This document shows, piece after piece, positions 25,247 to 29,391 of a stretch of 29,391 bases of DNA. Positions within the stretch are counted from its first letter, which is position 1. Every line of letters starts with the position of its first letter. Under the pieces are notes generated by a model. That model was not told where the DNA came from. It ran no database searches and was given only the letters and a program-made list of their open reading frames with translations. Position numbers and translations under genes: made by a program. The stretch spans positions 1 to 29,391 of the forward strand of contig UQOJ01000022.1 in the NCBI GenBank assembly GCA_900542635.1, written 5' to 3'. Source of the stretch: an uncultured Collinsella sp. Its GTDB lineage: Bacteria; Actinomycetota; Coriobacteriia; Coriobacteriales; Coriobacteriaceae.

Positions 25247-25341
25247 AATTTCGTGTACTTCAGATACACACTTTTCTACTATTTCGTGTATTCCAAGTAC
25301 ATGAAATCGTACTAAACTATGTATCTGAAGTACACGAAATT
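25247..25341 (+). promoter_or_regulatory. three-site operator-like array upstream of DUF4143 ATPase 1
   Basis: Three 17-bp palindromes of the form RTGTA-N7-TACAY lie at 25253-25269, 25286-25302 and 25319-25335, with centres exactly 33 bp apart (25261, 25294, 25327). The outer two are 22-bp perfect inverted copies of each other (25247-25268 and 25320-25341), so the whole 95 bp is symmetric about 25294. The last site ends 20 bp before the ATG. A weak -35/-10 pair (TTCCAA 25291-25296; TAAACT 25313-25318) would lie inside the array. Binding of a dimeric regulator, perhaps the gene product itself, is an inference. Confidence 0.7.
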
Positions 25342-25355
25342 GGAAAGGCGGCCCC

Positions 25356-26726
25356 ATGCGCAGATCAATCGAATCCGTTATCGAATCATGGGCGACAAAG
25401 GACGCGTCGCGCCCCCTCCTCATCCGTGGTGCGCGACGCGTAGGCAAAACGTACGTTGCCGAGGAAATCGGCAGACGAATCGCCGGCGATGCGTTTGTCA
25501 AACTCGACTTTCAGACCGATCTTGAGCTGATCGCTCCGCTGTTCGACTGTCCCACCGACGACGTTGACGCCATCGTGGCGCGAATCTCAGACTATAAACG
25601 CACCCCCATTCGCAAAGAAACCGCCTTCATCCTGTTTGACGAGGTGCAGCTCTGCGAACGGGCGCTCAACTCGCTTCGCTTTTTTTCGGGTTCGGGCTGG
25701 CGCATATGCGCGACCGGCAGTCAGCTCGGCGTCGCCACGCGCAAGCGCAAGTTGCCTTTTCCCAGCGGCGTTCGTCAAGAGACCATGCATCCTATGTCGT
25801 TCGAGGAGTTTCTCTGGGCGCTCGACGAGGAGCAGATGGCCAATGCCATTCGTACCCACGCCGGCACGCTCGAGACCTACGCCGCGCACCAAGCCGCGCT
25901 CAGCCTGTTTCATCGATACCAGATCGTGGGCGGCATGCCCGCCGCCGTCAACGCATATCGCAAGACGTTATCCATCGAGGATGCGCGCGTCGAGCAGCGC
26001 GAAATCGACGAGACCTATACCGCCGATATGACCGACCCCGAAAACGGGATCAGCGGCGTGGCGGCGCGCAAGGTCTGGCGCTCCATTCCGTCCCAGCTGC
26101 TGAGATCGTCCACAAAAAAATTCAAGTACTCCGAGGTCGAACGTGGAGGCCGTCGCGCCAAGCTTATCGAGCCGCTCGACTGGCTCGAAGGCGCCGGCAT
26201 CATATCGGTCAACGACCTGACCGAAGGCATCGAGCCTCCCCTCGTTCCCTTCGACGACGAAGATGGAAGTTTCTTTAAGGTCTATCTTCTCGATACCGGC
26301 CTCATGTTCTACAAACTCGGCATCAACCCGCGGCTCTGGCTCGACCTCAAAGAGGATTCCGCCATAGCGCTATCTTCCGACTTCCGAGGCGCCCTGGCGG
26401 AAAACTCGGTCATGCAAGCATTTTCGGGCAATAGCTTGCAGACGTATTACTGGGTGCCGCCGTCGTCTTGGAAGACGACCGGCGAGCTCGATTTTTTACT
26501 TCAGACCGACCGTATGGAAATTGTGCCCGTCGAAGTAAAGTCCGCACGTAACGTGCGCGCGAGAACCCTCGGGTCGTTTATGGACAAAGCCCGATCGCCA
26601 TATGCCTACATTTTGTCCGAGAACAATTTTTCCCGCAGCGAAACCGATGACGGGCGCGAGCTGCGCCACCTCCCCTTGTACGCAGCGGGCTTTATTGGAG
26701 CAAACTGCCTCAAGAGCAGTCTGTAA
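25356..26726 (+). CDS. AAA ATPase with C-terminal DUF4143 domain (1)
   Basis: The 456-residue protein begins with a P-loop ATPase: Walker A GARRVGKT (25-32), Walker B FILFDE (91-96) and the sensor-like ATGSQLG. The family motif SFEEFLWAL follows at about 148-156. The C-terminal DUF4143 part has the PD-(D/E)xK-like pattern GELDF (376-380) with PVEVKS (391-396), suggesting a nuclease fold. The physiological role of this family is not established. AAAGGCGG precedes the ATG. A 33-bp-spaced repeat array lies directly upstream, and a phosphatase gene follows after 33 bp. It shares layout but little close sequence with the second ATPase at 27317-28678. Confidence 0.9.
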   Translation: MRRSIESVIESWATKDASRPLLIRGARRVGKTYVAEEIGRRIAGDAFVKLDFQTDLELIAPLFDCPTDDVDAIVARISDYKRTPIRKETAFILFDEVQLCERALNSLRFFSGSGWRICATGSQLGVATRKRKLPFPSGVRQETMHPMSFEEFLWALDEEQMANAIRTHAGTLETYAAHQAALSLFHRYQIVGGMPAAVNAYRKTLSIEDARVEQREIDETYTADMTDPENGISGVAARKVWRSIPSQLLRSSTKKFKYSEVERGGRRAKLIEPLDWLEGAGIISVNDLTEGIEPPLVPFDDEDGSFFKVYLLDTGLMFYKLGINPRLWLDLKEDSAIALSSDFRGALAENSVMQAFSGNSLQTYYWVPPSSWKTTGELDFLLQTDRMEIVPVEVKSARNVRARTLGSFMDKARSPYAYILSENNFSRSETDDGRELRHLPLYAAGFIGANCLKSSL

Positions 26727-26759
26727 GCCCTGCGCGACCGCCTAGAAAGGAAGCCGCTC

Positions 26760-27206
26760 ATGCAACGCATTCTTTTTATCTGCTATGGAAATATCTGTCG
26801 CTCGACGATGGCTGAGTCCGTGTTTACCGAGCTAGTGCGGCGCGCCGGGCGCGCGGGCGAGTTTGTCATTGATTCCGCTGCGACCTCGACCGAGGAGATC
26901 GGCAACCCGCCACACCACGGTACCGTTGCCAAGCTGCGCGAGGTCGGGATTCCCGTCGTCGCACATCGTGCACGTCAGGTGCGTCGCGCGGAGTATGGCG
27001 ACTGGGACCACATTGTCTATATGGACGACGAGAACGCCCGCGGCCTGTACCGAATTTTTGGGAAGGACCCCGATGGCAAGATCTCGCGCCTGCTCGATTG
27101 GACCGATCGCCCCGGCGACGTGGCCGACCCCTGGTACACCGGCAATTTCGATGCCACCTACCGCGATGTGCTCGCCGGTTGCACCGCTATGCTCGAGCAA
27201 CTGTAG
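26760..27206 (+). CDS. low-molecular-weight protein tyrosine phosphatase
   Basis: The 148-residue cytoplasmic enzyme removes phosphate from phosphotyrosine, forming a cysteine-phosphate intermediate. The P-loop at the N terminus is CYGNICRS, with nucleophile Cys8 and Arg14. The acid-loop Asp-Pro is at 123-124 in ADPWYTGNFD. Thr16 replaces the Pro usual after CRS. AAGGA precedes the ATG. It lies 33 bp after the DUF4143 ATPase and probably shares its transcript. No partner kinase is nearby. Confidence 0.92.
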   Translation: MQRILFICYGNICRSTMAESVFTELVRRAGRAGEFVIDSAATSTEEIGNPPHHGTVAKLREVGIPVVAHRARQVRRAEYGDWDHIVYMDDENARGLYRIFGKDPDGKISRLLDWTDRPGDVADPWYTGNFDATYRDVLAGCTAMLEQL

Positions 27207-27273
27207 GCGCTCGGGCGGCGCGGGCACACGGGCCACGCTCGTTATCTCGGTGGGAGAAAATCCACGCTCATGA

Positions 27274-27304
27274 ATGTGGCAAAGGGACTGCCCCTTTGCC
27301 ACAT
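27274..27304. repeat. palindromic repeat, GTGACAAAG family, copy 2
   Basis: ATGTGGCAAAGGG (27274-27286) pairs with CCCTTTGCCACAT (27292-27304). The arms differ from copies 1 and 3 by A-to-G matched by T-to-C, so pairing is kept. It lies between two convergent genes and may serve as a two-way terminator. Confidence 0.75.
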
Positions 27305-27316
27305 CCGGGACTGGCC

Positions 27317-28678
27317 CTAGACCGGCTTGACCTCCAGCTTTATCCCTTCGGCGCAGGAGTCGCCCAAAACATCCGAAAGGGCCCAGGTCGCATATAGCGG
27401 CAAATAGAGAACCGCTCCGTTGCGCTCAACGTTGCCTCTCGAGAAAACAATCCCGAGCCTTACGCCATATTCAGCCGTATCAAGCACATGACCGAGCGCA
27501 GCGTGCGCGTGGTAATAGGAGCCCGATTTAACCTCGATCGGAACAGCCGTCCCATCCGGTCCATCGACCACAAAGTCCACTTCGCCGCGCTTTTTTGTCT
27601 GATAGTAGTAAAGCTGGCGATTTTGGGCAGCTAGCTGCTGGGCCACCACGTTTTCGTAAATGCCGCCCAGGTTGGGCTCCTTGCTATCAAGATACGCCGC
27701 TTGGGCGACTCCAACGGGGTAGCGCGCCATCAACATGCCCGTATCCGATTGATATAGCTTGAACTGCGATGGCCGCACCGTCTTGAGCAGGGGCGATTTT
27801 GGCTCGGTTACGATATCGGCTTTGAGAGCAACGCCGGCATCGACAAGCCATACAAAATCTCGCCGATACTTCTCGTAGTGAGCCTTGGGATCAATGGAAT
27901 TGAGCACGAAGCGCTTGTTTTCGCCCTCGAGCATAATAGGGAGCTGATCGTAGATGCTCTGTACCTGAAGGGCTCGCCCGCTTGCATACTTGAAGATATC
28001 CCGCCGGTACTGTTCGTTGAGCTCTAACTGTAGCTGACGAACAGAGGCAAGGTCGCCCTGCGTGTCAAGGAAACGCTGCACGACCTCCGGCATTCCGCCG
28101 ACAACGGTATAGGTCCTGAAGTTTGCCATCATCGCGTCATGAATGTAATCAGGAATGGGCCTCTCGCTGATACACGCGTCACGTATCGTTTGGAGAGCCC
28201 CCTCGCTCACCCCGGTTGCCCAGCAAAACTCCTCAAAATCGAGCGGGAACATCCTAAGCTCGTGGACATACCCCACGGGATAGGACCTGACGCCCTTGAA
28301 CTGGGTCCCAAGCATTGACCCCGAAAACGCCCAGCGGCACCTCCCGTCCTCAACAAGGAACTTTGCCATCGTCATGATGTCGGGGGCCTCTTGGACCTCA
28401 TCGATAAACACGAGCGTTTTGCCTGGTGCAATCGACTTTCCCGAAAGAAGCGTCACCCTGCTGATGAAATCATCGGCATCCCGCGCCTCGAGAAGAGCAT
28501 CTTTTGCCTGGCGATTTTCCATGAGGTTAAGCTCGATGTAGGTTGCATGGTTGGCTTTGCCAAATGCGCGAATCGAATAGCTTTTGCCGATCTGGCGAGA
28601 ACCTGTAATGAATAAGGCCTTTTGCTCGGCAGACTTCAGCCAACGCTCCAGCTCTGCCGCTATTTTCCTGCGCAGCAT
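27317..28678 (-). CDS. AAA ATPase with C-terminal DUF4143 domain (2)
   Basis: The 453-residue protein has Walker A GSRQIGKS (26-33), Walker B LVFIDE (89-94), AFSGSMLG, and the family motif DFEEFCWA. The C-terminal part ends in a PD-(D/E)xK-like pattern, RGEVDFVVDG followed by VPIEVKSG. It has the same domain order as the first ATPase but diverges widely, so it is not a recent duplicate. GGGGAGA lies four bases before the ATG at 28678. Three direct repeats spaced 33 bp precede it. Gene plus repeats are bracketed by copies 2 and 3 of the GTGACAAAG palindrome. Confidence 0.9.
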   Translation of the reverse strand: MLRRKIAAELERWLKSAEQKALFITGSRQIGKSYSIRAFGKANHATYIELNLMENRQAKDALLEARDADDFISRVTLLSGKSIAPGKTLVFIDEVQEAPDIMTMAKFLVEDGRCRWAFSGSMLGTQFKGVRSYPVGYVHELRMFPLDFEEFCWATGVSEGALQTIRDACISERPIPDYIHDAMMANFRTYTVVGGMPEVVQRFLDTQGDLASVRQLQLELNEQYRRDIFKYASGRALQVQSIYDQLPIMLEGENKRFVLNSIDPKAHYEKYRRDFVWLVDAGVALKADIVTEPKSPLLKTVRPSQFKLYQSDTGMLMARYPVGVAQAAYLDSKEPNLGGIYENVVAQQLAAQNRQLYYYQTKKRGEVDFVVDGPDGTAVPIEVKSGSYYHAHAALGHVLDTAEYGVRLGIVFSRGNVERNGAVLYLPLYATWALSDVLGDSCAEGIKLEVKPV

Positions 28679-28702
28679 AGGCTCTCCCCTCAGTGCCATC
28701 AA

Positions 28703-28781
28703 ATGAAATGCAAAGTTTTATACGCTTGATTATCGATGAAACGCAGAATTTTTAGAACCTAAAATCGGATGAAATGCAGAG
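28703..28781 (-). promoter_or_regulatory. three direct repeats, 33-bp spacing, upstream of DUF4143 ATPase 2
   Basis: On the plus strand ATGAAATGCAAAG (28703-28715), ATGAAACGCAGAA (28736-28748) and ATGAAATGCAGAG (28769-28781) recur at exactly 33-bp steps. The spacers do not match one another. A good -10 box (TATAAA on the minus strand, 28717-28722) lies between the first two, with the middle repeat near the -35 position, where no good -35 box is seen. The nearest repeat ends 24 bp from the ATG. The layout resembles the array before ATPase 1, with a different sequence. Confidence 0.7.
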
Positions 28782-28821
28782 ATTTGAGATTACAAGCATA
28801 GTAGAAGGGGCACCACCGGCG

Positions 28822-28854
28822 AATGTGACAAAAGAACTGTCCCTTTGTCACATT
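28822..28854. repeat. palindromic repeat, GTGACAAAG family, copy 3
   Basis: AATGTGACAAA (28822-28832) pairs with TTTGTCACATT (28844-28854). The loop contains ACTGTCC, as in copy 1. It lies between the stop of the TIGR04076-like gene and the ATPase 2 repeat array, and could end the former transcript. Confidence 0.75.
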
Positions 28855-28862
28855 GCGCTCGA

Positions 28863-29192
28863 CTACTCGTCGACGATCTCGGCAAGCCAGACGTTCAGCG
28901 TATCGACCTCGGGGCAGCAGAACTTTGCCGTGCCGGGCTCGTTGCCAGGCACGGTTCCGCCATAGCGCAGGATATCGATATAGGGAAAGCCCACATGGCA
29001 GGCCATAGCGCACATCTTGCCGCGGTCTCGGTCGAAGTCAAAGACGTCGCCCGGCTTGTGACCATGGTGGCAGCGGCACGCACCCAGCTGGTCCACGCAG
29101 CTCACGCGGATACGCGGACGCTTGCCACGCGGCGCGCCGAGCGGCTTGTTCTCGCCCGCAGGCTTGACGCCGCCCTCATCAGCATTACTCAT
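28863..29192 (-). CDS. small Cys-rich protein resembling TIGR04076 family
   Basis: About 109 residues. Conserved-looking features are VSCVDQLGACRCHHGHKPGD, MCAMACHVGFPYIDILRYGG and a late FCCPEVD, matching the Cys and GD pattern I associate with TIGR04076 proteins of unknown function. The many cysteines could bind a metal, but no defined metal motif is seen. The first 28 residues are a charged Gly/Lys/Pro-rich lead. The ATG at 29192 overlaps the end of the upstream gene by 8 bp (ATGAGTAA), indicating coupling; a TTG at 29198 is an alternative. Confidence 0.7.
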   Translation of the reverse strand: MSNADEGGVKPAGENKPLGAPRGKRPRIRVSCVDQLGACRCHHGHKPGDVFDFDRDRGKMCAMACHVGFPYIDILRYGGTVPGNEPGTAKFCCPEVDTLNVWLAEIVDE

Positions 29193-29343
29193 GGTCAATC
29201 ACATCCAGGCAGGCCTCGATGGGAAGGCCGGCGGACTTATCCTCCTGGTCGGCATTGCGCTCGATAAGCTCCGCTACCACGCGCATGGCATCGCTCGTCG
29301 CACGCTGCAGGCTCCAACCGGCCATAACGCGGCCGACGAGCAC
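29185..29343 (-). CDS. C-terminal fragment of an unrecognised gene
   Basis: A minus-strand frame enters from the contig edge and stops at 29185-29187. The last residues include VMAGWSLQRATSDAMRVVAE and end in ACLDVIDHE. No family is recognised from about 52 residues. It is cut by the adapter sequence that starts at 29344, so its beginning is missing from the assembly. It overlaps the TIGR04076-like gene by 8 bp. Confidence 0.55.
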   Translation of the reverse strand: MLVGRVMAGWSLQRATSDAMRVVAELIERNADQEDKSAGLPIEACLDVIDHE

Positions 29344-29391
29344 CTGTCTCTTATACACATCTCCGAGCCCACGAGACTAAGGCGAATCTCG
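29344..29391. other. sequencing adapter (Nextera transposase end), not genomic
   Basis: CTGTCTCTTATACACATCT (29344-29362) is the 19-base Tn5 mosaic end of Nextera libraries. CCGAGCCCACGAGAC (29363-29377) is the read-2 adapter, TAAGGCGA (29378-29385) is the N701 i7 index, and ATCTCG begins the P7 sequence. Four parts in the right order leave little doubt. It is not a biological transposon. Confidence 0.98.

Noticed and set aside
25247..28781. 33-bp-spaced repeats as a CRISPR array
   Set aside because: Only three short units per locus (13-22 bp), palindromic or degenerate, with no cas genes; the spacing is centre to centre rather than repeat plus unique spacer of CRISPR length.
29344..29391. 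Tn5 mosaic end as evidence of a natural transposon
   Set aside because: It is followed by an Illumina adapter and index, so it comes from library preparation.

Overview
The window looks like a contig end from a gut actinobacterium of the class Coriobacteriia, most likely Collinsella or a close relative. This is inferred from the high GC content, the gene content and order, the GTG/TTG starts, and the many small palindromic intergenic repeats. No rRNA or tRNA is present to confirm it. The last 48 bases (29344-29391) are not genomic: they read as a Nextera transposase adapter with its index, so the real sequence stops at 29343.

Left and centre (1-23.65 kb, every confident gene on the minus strand). 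In transcription order from the right: an acidic single-pass membrane protein and a LacX-like aldose 1-epimerase; a polar amino acid ABC transporter (Tat-type lipoprotein, extended permease, ATPase) followed by an M20 peptidase; release factor 1 (prfA), then a 607-bp stretch without a confident gene, then its methyltransferase prmC, which carries a large acidic insertion; a HigBA-like toxin-antitoxin pair with a visible promoter and operator; a TsaC-type tRNA modification enzyme coupled to glycerol kinase; upp; and a complete F-type ATP synthase operon (atpI-B-E-F-H-A-G-D-C) from a recognisable promoter to a strong terminator. murA and a LytR-CpsA-Psr cell-wall ligase follow. ATP synthesis, wall precursor synthesis and wall polymer attachment are therefore adjacent.

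Right (23.8-29.3 kb, mixed strands). Plus strand: an AraJ-type MFS transporter, a DUF4143 AAA ATPase and a low-molecular-weight protein tyrosine phosphatase. Minus strand: a second, divergent DUF4143 ATPase and a small Cys-rich protein resembling the TIGR04076 family, overlapped by the tail of a truncated gene.

Most interesting signals. (1) Both DUF4143 ATPase genes carry three binding-site-like repeats just upstream of the start, in each case spaced exactly 33 bp. The repeat sequence differs between the genes (an RTGTA-N7-TACAY palindrome in one, an ATGAAAYGCARAR direct repeat in the other), but the geometry is the same. (2) A structured element of about 85-100 nt occurs three times, downstream of the LCP, prfA and epimerase genes. 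Its helices keep pairing while their sequence changes, which suggests a conserved RNA; two copies share an extra 12-bp hairpin touching the upstream stop codon. (3) Several families of short palindromic repeats fill the gaps between genes.
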